64,000 bases of DNA from an uncultured Bacteroidota bacterium (GTDB lineage: Bacteria; Bacteroidota; Bacteroidia; Flavobacteriales; Flavobacteriaceae). Of this stretch, positions 8,717 to 19,028 are shown piece by piece. The notes below the pieces were generated by a model, which was given only the letters and a program-made list of their open reading frames with translations, searched no databases and was not told where the DNA came from. The stretch is from assembly GCA_937136025.1 (NCBI GenBank), contig CAKZOC010000253.1, positions 1-64,000 of the forward strand, written 5' to 3'. Position 1 is the first letter of the stretch. Every line of letters starts with the position of its first letter. The position numbers were made by a program, and so were the translations under genes.

Positions 8717-9181
8717 TCAAGCAGATTTTTTTTGGTTGTAGCTGGTTTTAAAAAGTTGCATAAATGTGAGGGTAAGCGCCAGCGTGGTGGCAAATCCCAT
8801 AATGGCTACGGTAAAGAATACAATAGCCTCAAAACCTTCAAAGTCCTTAAAGAAGGTTGTCGAGAGGTTTTGAAGAAAGTCTGTATTGACCTCTGTGCTG
8901 TATATGGCAAAAAACAAGGTAAAAACAAGGGTGGCGACAAAACCGACCGTCAATCCGGCTGTAAAACCGGCACTGTAGGTGAACCGCTCGCCCATTTCAA
9001 GCTTATAGTATTTGATGGCCTCATAAATCCCGAAACCGGTAATGACTCCATTAAAGAGACTAAAAAAGACATTGGTGTGCAGGTCAAAAAGAGAAAGAAC
9101 CAGAAAATAAGCGATCAGGCTGCCACTGGTAGCAAGTCCGAAACGGATAGGTAAAGCGAAACGCAACATACTCATAGTCAT
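8717..9181 (-). CDS. DUF4199-like membrane protein
   Basis: 154 aa, four predicted hydrophobic segments; LFNGVITGFGIYEAIKYYKLEMGERFTYSAGFTAGLTVGF. Confidence 0.6.
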   Translation of the reverse strand: MTMSMLRFALPIRFGLATSGSLIAYFLVLSLFDLHTNVFFSLFNGVITGFGIYEAIKYYKLEMGERFTYSAGFTAGLTVGFVATLVFTLFFAIYSTEVNTDFLQNLSTTFFKDFEGFEAIVFFTVAIMGFATTLALTLTFMQLFKTSYNQKKSA

Positions 9182-9345
9182 TTGGTTTTCTTATAAGATA
9201 CGCGGTGTAACGCAAACTTCATAATAAAAGAGTGTTAAACCCCGGTGTCTTTTCGGCCGGAACCCTTACTGTTTTTTTTACAGTTGGTCCTTTTTAGTTT
9301 TCAGGCATTTGTCAGTATCTTGCAACTTCTTTAAAAAATACGTAG

Positions 9346-10665
9346 ATGAAAAAATGGAAATTATTTGCGATCATCCTTTTTGTGGCCGGATTTGTCCGGG
9401 CCCAGGAGGTCGCGTATGAGGAGTACGATCTGGACAACGGGCTGCATGTGATCCTGCATCAGGACAATTCGGCACCTGTGGTGATTACTTCAATTATGTA
9501 TCATGTGGGTGGTAAGGACAGGACAGAAGGGCGTACCGGATTTGCCCACCTGTTTGAGCACCTGCTCTTTGACGGTTCTAAAAATATTCCCACAGGTGGA
9601 TGGGATGAAATTATTTCTACCCGAGGGGGGCAAAACAATGCCAACACCTCTCAGGACCGGACGTACTACTATGAACTCTTCCCCTCGAACAACCTGGAAC
9701 TCGGCCTGTGGCTGGAATCCGAACGGCTCCTGCATCCGACCATCAGTCAGGAAGCACTCGACCGGGAAATAGAAGTGGTTAAAGAAGAACGGAGACTCTC
9801 TTATGACAACCGACCCTATGGGCAGTTGTTGCCTGTTCTCGGAGAGACGCTTTTTGAGGTGCATCCCTATAAAGACCCGAACATAGGGTATATGTCAGAT
9901 CTGGAAGCGGCCACCCTTGAAGATGTACGGGCCTACAACGCCAAATACTATGTGCCCAATAACGCAGTTTTGGTAGTAGCTGGAGATCTGGATATCGCGA
10001 AGACGAAAAAAATGATTACCGATTACTTCGGGCCTATCCCCAGAGGTGCAGAAATAACACGGAATTTCCCAAAGGAAACTCCTATTACCCAGGAAATTCG
10101 CAAAAAAACATACGATGCGAATATTCAGATTCCAGCGGCCATGGTGGCCTACCGGACACCCGGTTTTAAAGAGCGTGATGCCCGGATCCTCGACATGATA
10201 TCTACCTACCTGAGTGATGGCAGAAGTTCTAAACTCTATAAAAAACTGGTAGATGAGCAAAAACAAGCGCTTCAGGTAGGCGCCTTTCCGATCGCACAGG
10301 AAGATTACGGCATGTACCTTGTTTTTGCCCTGCCTGTTGGGGAAACCCCCCTTGAAACCCTGGTAGAGGAAATCGAAGAGGAAGTACAGGCCTTACGGAT
10401 GGGTCTGATTTCCGAAAAGGACTACCAGAAATTACAGAACAAATTTGAAAACAACTTTGTAAACTCCAATTCCACCATTGCTGGAATTGCAGGCTCCCTG
10501 GCGACGAATTACATGCTTTACGGGGATACTTCCCTGATCAATAAGGAAATTGAAATATTCAGATCCATCACCCGGGAAGAGATTCGCGATGTGGCTATAA
10601 AATATTTAAAACCTACCCAGCGGGCAGTTATTGATTACTTGCCGGGAGATAAAATGGACAATTAA
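9346..10665 (+). CDS. M16 family metallopeptidase (catalytic, HxxEH)
   Basis: Signal peptide; zinc motif HLFEHLLFDGSKN; LESERLLHPTISQEALDREIEVVKEERR. Confidence 0.92.
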   Translation: MKKWKLFAIILFVAGFVRAQEVAYEEYDLDNGLHVILHQDNSAPVVITSIMYHVGGKDRTEGRTGFAHLFEHLLFDGSKNIPTGGWDEIISTRGGQNNANTSQDRTYYYELFPSNNLELGLWLESERLLHPTISQEALDREIEVVKEERRLSYDNRPYGQLLPVLGETLFEVHPYKDPNIGYMSDLEAATLEDVRAYNAKYYVPNNAVLVVAGDLDIAKTKKMITDYFGPIPRGAEITRNFPKETPITQEIRKKTYDANIQIPAAMVAYRTPGFKERDARILDMISTYLSDGRSSKLYKKLVDEQKQALQVGAFPIAQEDYGMYLVFALPVGETPLETLVEEIEEEVQALRMGLISEKDYQKLQNKFENNFVNSNSTIAGIAGSLATNYMLYGDTSLINKEIEIFRSITREEIRDVAIKYLKPTQRAVIDYLPGDKMDN

Positions 10666-10669
10666 GACT

Positions 10670-12751
10670 ATGAAAAAGTTATTATTTACCCTCGTATTGG
10701 CCTTAGGAGTCCTCTCACTCCAGGCCCAGGTAGACCGGTCCAAAATGCCCGATGCGGGCCCGGCACCCAAAATAAACCTTGAGAAGGCTGAACAGTTTAA
10801 TTTGGGGAATGGCCTGACCGTTTTAGTGGTGGAGAACCACAAACTTCCTCGTGTTTCGGTCCAACTGAATATCGACAACCCCCCCATTTTTGAAGGGGAC
10901 AAGGCCGGGGTAGGCAGCCTGACCGGAAGTATGCTTGGGAAAGGTTCCAAGAGTATCTCCATGGATGCCTTTAATGAAGAAATCGACTTTATGGGTGCCA
11001 GTCTGGAAATATATTCCCAGGGTGCTTATGGATCGGGTTTGAGCAAATACTTCCCACGATTGATGGAATTGATGGCAGATGCGGCTTTGAATCCAAACTT
11101 TACCCAGGAAGAGTTTGACAAGGAGAAGGAAAAACTGATCACGGGGCTGAAGACTTCAGAGAAAAGCGCTTCTGCGATTGCCGCCAGAGTTCGCAATGCA
11201 CTCGCCTATGGAAAAAACAATCCCTATGGAGAATTCACTACGGAGGAAACGGTAAACAATGTTACCCTGACCGATGTCGAGCGCTTCTACGCCGACTATT
11301 TTGTACCCGCCAATTCGTATTTAGTGGTCGTGGGGGATACGGACGTCAAAGAAGTCAAAAAACTCGTCGAGAAATATTTTACACCCTGGATCAAGGCAAC
11401 GCCCCCCTCTTTCGCTTTTTCCGACCCAACGGATGCCCAGTACACACAGATCAACTTTGTGGATGTGCCCAATGCGGTACAGTCTGAAATCTGGGTGGAA
11501 AACCTTGTCGATCTTAAAAAGAAAGATCCTGACTACCTGGCTGCGACCCTGGCCAATTTTGTTCTGGGGGGCGGGGGTTTCTCCGGCAGACTGATGAAGA
11601 ATTTAAGACAGGATAAAGGGTATACCTACAGCACATACTCTTCCCTGGGAAATAGTAAATGGGGAACTTCCACTTTTGGCGCCACTGCAGGCGTCCGTAA
11701 CGCGGTTACTGACAGTGCTGTTGTCGAAATCCTCAAAGAGATCGACAACATGGTCGACCAGCCGATTACTGAAAAGGATCTTGAACTTGCCAAGGCGAAA
11801 TACGCCGGGAACTTTGTGATGCAGCTCGAGAAACCATCGACTGTCGCCAATTATGCCGTGGATATCCTGCAACAGGATCTGCCCGAGGATTTCTACGAAA
11901 CCTTCCTCGAGCGTATCGACGCCATTACGATCGAAGACGTGCAACGGGCCTCTAAAGAGTATTTCAAACCAGGCAATGTGCGTATTATTGTGGCCGGGAA
12001 AGGAAGTGAAGTACTCGAAAATCTCGAAAAGATCACCTTTAAAGGGAAACCGGTACCTATTAAGTTCTACGACAAATACGCCAACCCGACTGAAAGACCT
12101 GATATTGGGGGGGAGCTGCCTGAAGGCGTCAGCGTACAATCTGTAGTGGACGCTTATTTTGAGGCTATCGGCGGAAAAGAAGCTGTGGATAAAATCCAAT
12201 CGTTGAAACTGGTCTATGAAGGCTCGGCCATGGGTGCTACTATTAAGAGTGAAGAGTTGCGTACGGCGGATAAATACGCCCAGACCACCTTTATGAACGA
12301 TGCCCCTATGATGGGTATTATTTCGAAAGGAGATGAGTTGTTTATGAAACAGGGCGGGAACAAGGTTCCACTGCCCGATGGAATGAGACAGGACATGCAG
12401 AAAAGCTTGGGGATATTTGCCGAGCAGACCTTCGCTATGAATCCTGAAACCAAACTCGTTGGGATAGAGGCGGTAGAAGATGCCAAAGCCTACCGCATTG
12501 ACGTACCCGGGGAAACCGTACAGGCGAGTTATTTCTACGATGTGGAGACCGGGCTTAAAATCAAGGAATCTACGGTGATCAATATGAATGGTCAAACCCA
12601 GAATCAGGAAGCCCTGATTAAAGGATATCAGGAAGTGGATGGGATAAAATTCCCGGCGATCAAAGTAAGTGCCATGGGTCCTCAGCAAGTCGAAAGCAAG
12701 CTGCTGGAAGCTGTGATCAACTATGAAGTTCAGGAGTCCGACTTCAATTAG
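10670..12751 (+). CDS. M16 family peptidase-like protein lacking HxxEH, with C-terminal extension
   Basis: MKKLLFTLVLALGVLSLQAQ signal peptide; M16 fold (NLGNGLTVLVVENHKLPRVSVQL...) with GSLTGSMLGKGSKS in place of HxxEH; about 200 aa C-terminal region. Start moved from 10631 to 10670. Confidence 0.88.
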   Translation: MKKLLFTLVLALGVLSLQAQVDRSKMPDAGPAPKINLEKAEQFNLGNGLTVLVVENHKLPRVSVQLNIDNPPIFEGDKAGVGSLTGSMLGKGSKSISMDAFNEEIDFMGASLEIYSQGAYGSGLSKYFPRLMELMADAALNPNFTQEEFDKEKEKLITGLKTSEKSASAIAARVRNALAYGKNNPYGEFTTEETVNNVTLTDVERFYADYFVPANSYLVVVGDTDVKEVKKLVEKYFTPWIKATPPSFAFSDPTDAQYTQINFVDVPNAVQSEIWVENLVDLKKKDPDYLAATLANFVLGGGGFSGRLMKNLRQDKGYTYSTYSSLGNSKWGTSTFGATAGVRNAVTDSAVVEILKEIDNMVDQPITEKDLELAKAKYAGNFVMQLEKPSTVANYAVDILQQDLPEDFYETFLERIDAITIEDVQRASKEYFKPGNVRIIVAGKGSEVLENLEKITFKGKPVPIKFYDKYANPTERPDIGGELPEGVSVQSVVDAYFEAIGGKEAVDKIQSLKLVYEGSAMGATIKSEELRTADKYAQTTFMNDAPMMGIISKGDELFMKQGGNKVPLPDGMRQDMQKSLGIFAEQTFAMNPETKLVGIEAVEDAKAYRIDVPGETVQASYFYDVETGLKIKESTVINMNGQTQNQEALIKGYQEVDGIKFPAIKVSAMGPQQVESKLLEAVINYEVQESDFN

Positions 12752-12773
12752 ACAGATACGCTAGTATTGATTC

Positions 12774-12806
12774 AGGGCGTCCCTAACGGGGCGCCCTTTT
12801 TGTTTT
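12774..12806 (+). terminator. Terminator after the M16 pair
   Basis: AGGGCG TCCCTAACGGGG CGCCCT followed by TTTTTGTTTTG. Confidence 0.85.
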
Positions 12807-13670
12807 GTTAATGAGATAAATCCCAAACAGAATAAGCAGGGCGGCACCCCCCTGCCCAGGACTAAATCGCTCTCCGTCCAGGATGCCCCAAAAAACGCCG
12901 ACAATCGGAATTAAATAAGTAGTGGAAACTGAGAATACAGGCGTTGAGATTTGTATGAGGCGGTTAAACATTACTTTGGCTATAGCTGTGCCAAAGACAC
13001 AGAGCACTCCAATGTAGGCGAGTGAACTCATGAAATGGGGCCCTTTGCGCACCGGTTCTGATAGTGCGCCGGAAAATATCACAATTAATAAGGCAGGGCC
13101 GATCAGAAAAATAAAATTCCCCGTGGCGATTCCCATCGGGCTTACGGCCTGCAACTTGCTCTTTATGATATTCGCATTTACGGCATAACAGAAGGACGCC
13201 ACCACCACCGCCGAGGTGTACCAATAATTCTGATCGGGATTGACAGCACTTCCCAGGTAAATCATAAGCGCCGCTCCCGCCAGTCCTACCATAACACCCA
13301 GAATCTGATTTAGTGTAAAGGCGATTCGGAAGAGCCCGTACCCGACAAAAATGGTAAATAAAGGAACGAGGGAATTCAGAATGGAAACCACTCCACTGTC
13401 GATTTCCGTTTCGGCCCAGGCAAAAAGAAACATAGGGATAAAGCTCCCGAGCAGCCCACTCAGCCCTACCCATTTCCAGTCTTGCCTCCCAATCGTTTTC
13501 TGAGAACCAAATCCGATGCCCAGCAAGATGAGTCCGGCCATCAGAACCCGAATCCCCCAGAGCTGGATCGCACTAAAACCATCCAGGCCCTTTTTTATCA
13601 GAATATAGGAGCTGCCCCAGATGATCGAAAGGACCACGAGATATAACAGGCGCCTTCGGGAGTCGTTCAT
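12783..13670 (-). CDS. EamA/DMT-family transporter
   Basis: 295 aa, ten-helix pattern; IIWGSSYILIKKGL, two EamA repeats. Confidence 0.88.
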   Translation of the reverse strand: MNDSRRRLLYLVVLSIIWGSSYILIKKGLDGFSAIQLWGIRVLMAGLILLGIGFGSQKTIGRQDWKWVGLSGLLGSFIPMFLFAWAETEIDSGVVSILNSLVPLFTIFVGYGLFRIAFTLNQILGVMVGLAGAALMIYLGSAVNPDQNYWYTSAVVVASFCYAVNANIIKSKLQAVSPMGIATGNFIFLIGPALLIVIFSGALSEPVRKGPHFMSSLAYIGVLCVFGTAIAKVMFNRLIQISTPVFSVSTTYLIPIVGVFWGILDGERFSPGQGGAALLILFGIYLINKTKRAPR

Positions 13671-13722
13671 CTGCAGAAGTATTGGGTCAAAGTTCCTATT
13701 TTTGTATCAATAAATACCCATT

Positions 13723-14184
13723 ATGAAAATCAGCTTTGTCTATTCCCCTATTGCCAGAAAAATCGGTGCGGGCATGGCAGTACTTCTGAGTCTGCTTTTG
13801 ACCCTTTCCTGTGCTCAGAAAAAAGAGACGGACACCCGTATGCAAGAGGTTATCGCCGTCCACGATTCCGTCATGCCGAAAATGGGGCAGATCGGACAAT
13901 TGATTTCACAACTTAAACCCCTTGTCGATAGCACGGCCAACGGCACACGCTACCAGGATGCCATTACGGATCTTGAGCAAGCCAATACAGCCATGATGGA
14001 CTGGATGCAGGGTTTTGGGGATCGGTTCGACTATGCAGAAATACAGGAAGGAAAAACACTAAGCCCTCAAAAATCGGAATGGCTGGATGAAGAGGTGGTG
14101 AAGGTAAAAGAGATGGCCAGGGCGATGAACGAGAGTATTGCTCAGGCGCAATCCCTTTTAAAAAATAATGAAGCTTCTGAGTAA
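13723..14184 (+). CDS. Hypothetical lipoprotein
   Basis: Lipobox-like LLTLSCAQKKE; helical C-terminal region. Confidence 0.75.
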   Translation: MKISFVYSPIARKIGAGMAVLLSLLLTLSCAQKKETDTRMQEVIAVHDSVMPKMGQIGQLISQLKPLVDSTANGTRYQDAITDLEQANTAMMDWMQGFGDRFDYAEIQEGKTLSPQKSEWLDEEVVKVKEMARAMNESIAQAQSLLKNNEASE

Positions 14185-14187
14185 GTC

Positions 14188-15135
14188 CTAAGCAAAAGGA
14201 AGCTTTGTGAGGTCCACATTCCCTCCTGATATAACGATCCCCACCCGTTTGTCTTTAAACCGGGCCGGATCTTTAAATACGGCAGCCAGGGCGACGGCAC
14301 TGGAGGGTTCCACCACGATTTTCATCCGCTCCCATATCAGGTGCATGGCCTGTATAATTTCGGTCTCACTGACCCTGATTATTGTCCGGATGTGCTTCTG
14401 AATTACAGGAAAGGTATACGATCCCAAAACCGTTTTAAGACCATCCGCGATGGTATCTGTTTTTTCATTTCCCAGAATCCGGCCGGCCTTCAGAGATCTG
14501 TAGGCATCGTCTACAGCCAGAGGTTCTGCCCCGATGGCTTCGCAATGGCCCCCGAAAAAAGCTGTGGCCAAAGCGGTCCCCCCAAGCAGGCCCCCACCCC
14601 CAACCGGAGCGATAATGTGATCCAGGACAGCGACATCCTCAAAAAGTTCGAGAGCTGCAGTCCCCTGACCCATCATGACCATAGGGTCATTCGAGGGATG
14701 TATAAAAATTGCCCCGGTTTCTTTTCCTATTCGTGCCGCCTCAGCTTCCCGGGCCTCAAGGGTAGGTTTACATTCAAATACAGACCCTCCGTATTGCGCA
14801 ACGGCCCGCTTTTTTACCGCCGGGGCGCTTTCAGGCATTACAATATAGGCCGGGATATTCAGGGATCGGGCTGCCAGGGAAAGGGCCTGGGCAAAGTTTC
14901 CCGAGGAATGAGTGACCACTCCCGGTAAATCCCCCTCTTCTTTTTTTAGAAGAACGGCATGGGTAGCTCCCCTCATTTTATAGGATCCGCCTTTCTGAAA
15001 ATTCTCGCATTTAAAAAACAGCGTCGCCCCGGTAAGCTCATTTAAAAGATGAGAAGTCAATACAGGGGTTCTGTGGATAAACGGTTGGATTTTCCCGTGG
15101 CATTCGCGAAGCAGTTCCGGGGTGTAGGTGGACAT
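14188..15135 (-). CDS. PLP-dependent threonine/serine dehydratase family protein
   Basis: FKCENFQKGGSYKMRGA PLP-lysine motif; PVGGGGLLGGTA glycine-rich loop. Confidence 0.9.
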   Translation of the reverse strand: MSTYTPELLRECHGKIQPFIHRTPVLTSHLLNELTGATLFFKCENFQKGGSYKMRGATHAVLLKKEEGDLPGVVTHSSGNFAQALSLAARSLNIPAYIVMPESAPAVKKRAVAQYGGSVFECKPTLEAREAEAARIGKETGAIFIHPSNDPMVMMGQGTAALELFEDVAVLDHIIAPVGGGGLLGGTALATAFFGGHCEAIGAEPLAVDDAYRSLKAGRILGNEKTDTIADGLKTVLGSYTFPVIQKHIRTIIRVSETEIIQAMHLIWERMKIVVEPSSAVALAAVFKDPARFKDKRVGIVISGGNVDLTKLPFA

Positions 15136-15151
15136 ATCGGACGTATTGCAG

Positions 15152-15715
15152 TTACTCAGCCTTCCAGCGAATCGATTCTACAATACGGCGTATATCTTGT
15201 TGCAGATAGTGGGCCGCCGGAAGAATAGAGTCGTAATTGGGTTTGGCGTAAAAATATAGTGATCCTGTCACAAAATGATGTACACTATCGGTGACGTAGA
15301 ACTGGGATTGAGACGCGGCATCCCCTTTGACCTCATAGAACATTCCAAAAACCCGGTCCTGCCCATTCATAAAAGGCTGTTCGAGGATATTATCGGCCTT
15401 TACCACATGCTCATAGGAGAGCTTTTGAGCGTCGGATAACAGTTCTTTTATATTGCCTTCAACCGGTTTATACGAGACATATATACTCCCTTTCATCTCT
15501 TTGTAATCCAGCACCAGATTACAGCCATCCTTGAATTCAGGTTGCGCCAGCAGATTGTAGTCAAACGCAAACGGGCAATCAGATTCCATCCGACTGTAAT
15601 TCTGCTCCGGGTATTCCAAACGAAGCATCGCCCCTGGTTTTGGCACGGGTTCGTCTTTACAGCCCATAACTCCAATGGCCATACAGGCCAACAAAACGCA
15701 AATACTATTTCTCAT
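15152..15715 (-). CDS. gldD: Gliding motility lipoprotein GldD
   Basis: LACMAIGVMGCKDE lipobox; MLRLEYPEQNY; adjacent to gldE. Confidence 0.88.
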   Translation of the reverse strand: MRNSICVLLACMAIGVMGCKDEPVPKPGAMLRLEYPEQNYSRMESDCPFAFDYNLLAQPEFKDGCNLVLDYKEMKGSIYVSYKPVEGNIKELLSDAQKLSYEHVVKADNILEQPFMNGQDRVFGMFYEVKGDAASQSQFYVTDSVHHFVTGSLYFYAKPNYDSILPAAHYLQQDIRRIVESIRWKAE

Positions 15716-17033
15716 GCGGCAGGGTTACTTTAATTTGCTTCAGGCGTTTCTTATCGATACTTTCAACGGTAAAGTTGAAGCCTTTAAAGGGTATTTTTTC
15801 GCCTCGTTTGGGAAATCTCCCGGAAATTTCAAGCACAAAACCCGCTATCGTTTCAGATTCCCCCTTATGGGCTTCAAAATCTGCGTCGTCTTCAATTTGC
15901 GCAGCCCGATAGAAATCCTTGAGATTGGTTTTACCTTCAAAAACGAAATTGTATTCATCTAACTTGGAATACACCAGATCCTCATCGTCAAACTCATCGC
16001 TGATGTCGCCTACAATTTCCTCGATGACGTCTTCGAGGGTGACAATACCCGAGGTACCGCCAAATTCGTCCACGACTACAGCCAGGTGGTTCTTTTTATT
16101 CTGAAACTCCAGGAGTAAATCGTCGAGTTTTTTGTTCTCGGGAACAAAGAAGGGTTTGCGAATCAGGGTTGTCCAGTTAAAGGTTTTCCGCTCGAGGTAC
16201 GGCAGGAGATCCTTTACGTAGAGTACCCCCAGAACATCATCGAGGTTCTCCTGATAGACGGGTATACGCGAATACCCGTTTTTTTTGATTTCTTCCAGCA
16301 CTTCAGGGTATTTCAATTCTGCCGATAATGCAAAAATATCCAGCCTGGGCCGCATCACCTGTTTGGTATCCGTATTTCCAAAAGAAACAATACCCTCCAG
16401 AATCTTTTGTTCTTCCCGGGTGGTGTCGCCCTCAGAAGTCAGTTCCAGGGCCTGGGAAAGATGATCTACGCTCAGATTCGATTTTTCCTTGCCCAACCGC
16501 TTGTATAAGAATATGGTAGCTTTTCTCATAGGGGCGCTTAAGGGGGTAAAAAGCACGTCCAGCCCTCTGAGGACATAAGCCATTTTAAGGGCGAATGCCA
16601 TGCGATTCCTGTTGGCGTAGATCTTTGGCAGAATCTCCCCGAACAAAAGAATCAGAAAAGTAGCCAGTACCACCTCCAGCACAAAACGTCCCGATATAAA
16701 GCCGAGATACACCTGGTCAATACCCTCAAAAAGGGTATCTCCCATATCATTGAGCAGTAAGACTATACCAATATTTATGGCATTATTGGCAATAAGGATG
16801 GTCGCGAGCAGTTTTTTAGGTTTCTCAAGGAGCCTGAGAATAATATCGCCCTTAGAAGTCCCTTCGTTTTTGAGTTCATTCACTTCGGTCTGTGAAAGAC
16901 CGAAAAAAGCCACTTCAGCACCCGAAATCAGCCCTGAGCAAATCAGCAGGACGACCAGTATTGAAAACTTGAGTATAAGCTCGCCACTGAGGGCTATCCC
17001 GATCAGTACAGCGCTTAGGAGGTCAGGGTCCAA
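15705..17033 (-). CDS. gldE: Gliding motility-associated protein GldE (CorC/HlyC family with CBS domains)
   Basis: SGAEVAFFGLSQTEVNEL, CBS segment ILEGIVSFGNTDTKQVMRPRLDIFAL, CorC C-terminal domain; overlaps gldD start. Confidence 0.9.
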   Translation of the reverse strand: MDPDLLSAVLIGIALSGELILKFSILVVLLICSGLISGAEVAFFGLSQTEVNELKNEGTSKGDIILRLLEKPKKLLATILIANNAINIGIVLLLNDMGDTLFEGIDQVYLGFISGRFVLEVVLATFLILLFGEILPKIYANRNRMAFALKMAYVLRGLDVLFTPLSAPMRKATIFLYKRLGKEKSNLSVDHLSQALELTSEGDTTREEQKILEGIVSFGNTDTKQVMRPRLDIFALSAELKYPEVLEEIKKNGYSRIPVYQENLDDVLGVLYVKDLLPYLERKTFNWTTLIRKPFFVPENKKLDDLLLEFQNKKNHLAVVVDEFGGTSGIVTLEDVIEEIVGDISDEFDDEDLVYSKLDEYNFVFEGKTNLKDFYRAAQIEDDADFEAHKGESETIAGFVLEISGRFPKRGEKIPFKGFNFTVESIDKKRLKQIKVTLPHEK

Positions 17034-17052
17034 GTGCTCGGTCTTTAATTAC

Positions 17053-17511
17053 TTAAAAAGGCAGGTCATCCTCTTCCGGGACATTTGCCTGTGTGTTGCC
17101 GCTTTGTATCGGCTCATTTGCGGGACGGGCAGCAGTCTGTGCTCCCGGACCCGGAACGGGGTTGCCCTCTCCAGATTTGTTTGAAAGAAACGTAAAATCA
17201 GTGGCCTGGATTTCGGTGGTATACCGTGTTGCCCCGTCTTCACCCTGCCATTGTCTGGTCTTCAGGCGTCCCTCAATATAAATCAAATCCCCCTTGCTGA
17301 GGTATTTCTCACAAATTTCGGCCGCCTTGTTGCGGACGACAATATTGTGCCATTCTGTATTGGTCACTTTCTCTCCCGTCTGGCGATTGGTGTAGGATTC
17401 ATTGGTGGCAATAGGAAAACGGCCTACGCAATTCCCTCCATCGAAGTAATGCATTTTAACTTCATCTCCTAAATGCCCGATCAGCATAACTTTATTCAGT
17501 GTTCCGCTCAT
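17053..17511 (-). CDS. ssb: Single-stranded DNA-binding protein
   Basis: MSGTLNKVMLIGHLGDEVKMHYFDGGN...EWHNIVVRNKAAEICEKYLSKG; acidic C-terminal PEEDDLPF. Confidence 0.95.
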   Translation of the reverse strand: MSGTLNKVMLIGHLGDEVKMHYFDGGNCVGRFPIATNESYTNRQTGEKVTNTEWHNIVVRNKAAEICEKYLSKGDLIYIEGRLKTRQWQGEDGATRYTTEIQATDFTFLSNKSGEGNPVPGPGAQTAARPANEPIQSGNTQANVPEEDDLPF

Positions 17512-17547
17512 AATTTATCTATTCGGGTACAATGTTCCTTCCCCGGG

Positions 17548-18600
17548 TTAAAAGTACGAATTTTTAACTGTTTCCATGAAATTTGCAATAGGGACAGGAA
17601 CGGGATACGCCTCCATTTCAGCTATTGGGATACCTCCTGTGAGGTCCTTCTCGATATAGACGATACGAAAGGTCAGGTAAAGGTGCTGGTGTGACAATTT
17701 ATGGATAAGGGGGACCGGGTTGGATTTGAGTATTTTTCGCGGATGTTCTATTTCCGGAAAAAAACCATCGGTAATTCGCTGCCCGGCCTGCTTATCTGAT
17801 ACCTCCCGCTCTGATTCCATAAGTGGAAACTCGTATAATCCCTGCCAGATACCCCCCACCGTACGTTTGATGAGCAGGGTCCTGAAACCCGGATCCACCG
17901 GCATATAATAATTGAAATACCTTTTTCGCACTTCCTTTTTGGGCAACTTGACCGGGAATCGGGCCACCTGGTTCCTGCCCAGGGCCTCGCAACTTTCCGA
18001 TAGTGGACAGCTTTCGCAATCCGGGTTTTTTGGAACGCACTGCAGCGCCCCAAATTCCATAAGCCCCTGATTATAGCTTCCCGGATGGGTTTTGTTAAAC
18101 ACATTTTCCGCGAGATCTGCAAAGTAACGTATGCCAGCCCCGCTATTCACCGGAAGGTCCACTCCGAAATATCGACTCAGTACCCTGTAGACATTGCCAT
18201 CCACCACCGGGGTAGGCAAGTCGTAACAAATGGAGCTAATGGCCGCAGCCGTATACGGGCCAACACCTTTTAGAGTTAACAGATCTTTGTAGTTGTTGGG
18301 AAAGATGCCTCCAAATTCCTCGGTAACCCGGATGGCGGTCGCATGCAGGTTACGCGCCCTGGAATAGTACCCGAGCCCCTGCCACGTTTTGAGAACTTCC
18401 TCCTCTTCTGCCCTGGCCAGGTCTTCTACCGTGGGAAATCGTTCTTTGAATCTCAGATAATAGGGCAATCCCTGTGCTACACGGGTCTGTTGCATAATAA
18501 TTTCGGAAAGCCATATGCTGTAGGGATCCCTTGTTTTTCTCCATGGCAAATCCCTTTTGTGCTTTGCATACCAACTTAAAATGCGATCTGAAAAGTCCAT
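17548..18600 (-). CDS. mutY: A/G-specific adenine glycosylase MutY
   Basis: DLPWRKTRDPYSIWLSEIIMQQTRV, HhH LTLKGVGPYTAAAISSICYD, 4Fe-4S CVPKNPDCESCPLSESC. Start moved to 18600. Confidence 0.95.
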   Translation of the reverse strand: MDFSDRILSWYAKHKRDLPWRKTRDPYSIWLSEIIMQQTRVAQGLPYYLRFKERFPTVEDLARAEEEEVLKTWQGLGYYSRARNLHATAIRVTEEFGGIFPNNYKDLLTLKGVGPYTAAAISSICYDLPTPVVDGNVYRVLSRYFGVDLPVNSGAGIRYFADLAENVFNKTHPGSYNQGLMEFGALQCVPKNPDCESCPLSESCEALGRNQVARFPVKLPKKEVRKRYFNYYMPVDPGFRTLLIKRTVGGIWQGLYEFPLMESEREVSDKQAGQRITDGFFPEIEHPRKILKSNPVPLIHKLSHQHLYLTFRIVYIEKDLTGGIPIAEMEAYPVPVPIANFMETVKNSYF

Positions 18601-18682
18601 ATACCCCACCTGCGAGCGCAAAACTAACTGTATTTAAGCACTTAAAAATGATTTTGCAGGATTAAAGATTGAATAATATTTA

Positions 18683-18690
18683 TATATTTG
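18683..18690 (+). promoter_or_regulatory. -7 element (TATATTTG) upstream of the HU/IHF gene
   Basis: TATATTTG 29 nt before ATG at 18719; no well-spaced TTG -33 found. Confidence 0.5.
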
Positions 18691-18718
18691 CAACCCTGAA
18701 ACCGACAGATAAATTAAA

Positions 18719-19009
18719 ATGACTAAAGCGGATATCGTATCTAGGATCTCAGATAAACTGGGAATGGAAAAAGGAGATGTACAGGCCACTGTTGAAAGCT
18801 TTATGGAAGAAGTTAAAGCTTCTCTGGAAAACGGCGATAATGTATACTTAAGAGGGTTTGGTAGTTTTATCATCAAAACCCGAGCCGAGAAAACCGGTAG
18901 AAATATTTCCAAAAACACAACCATTAAAATCCCTGCGCACAACATTCCTGCCTTTAAACCTGCCAAAGTGTTTATAGAAGGAGTTAAGAGCAATGTGCAG
19001 GTTAAATAG
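18719..19009 (+). CDS. HU/IHF-family DNA-binding protein
   Basis: MTKADIVSRISDKLGMEKGDVQATVESFMEEVKASLENGDNVYLRGFGSFIIKTRAEKTGRNISKNTTIKIPAHNIPAFKPAK. Confidence 0.95.
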   Translation: MTKADIVSRISDKLGMEKGDVQATVESFMEEVKASLENGDNVYLRGFGSFIIKTRAEKTGRNISKNTTIKIPAHNIPAFKPAKVFIEGVKSNVQVK

Positions 19010-19028
19010 GAATCGTTAAAATTGAGCT

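Noticed and set aside
11603-12688. 361-aa antisense ORF inside the second M16 gene
   Set aside because: Shadow frame of a well-supported M16-family coding sequence; translation shows no recognisable domain.
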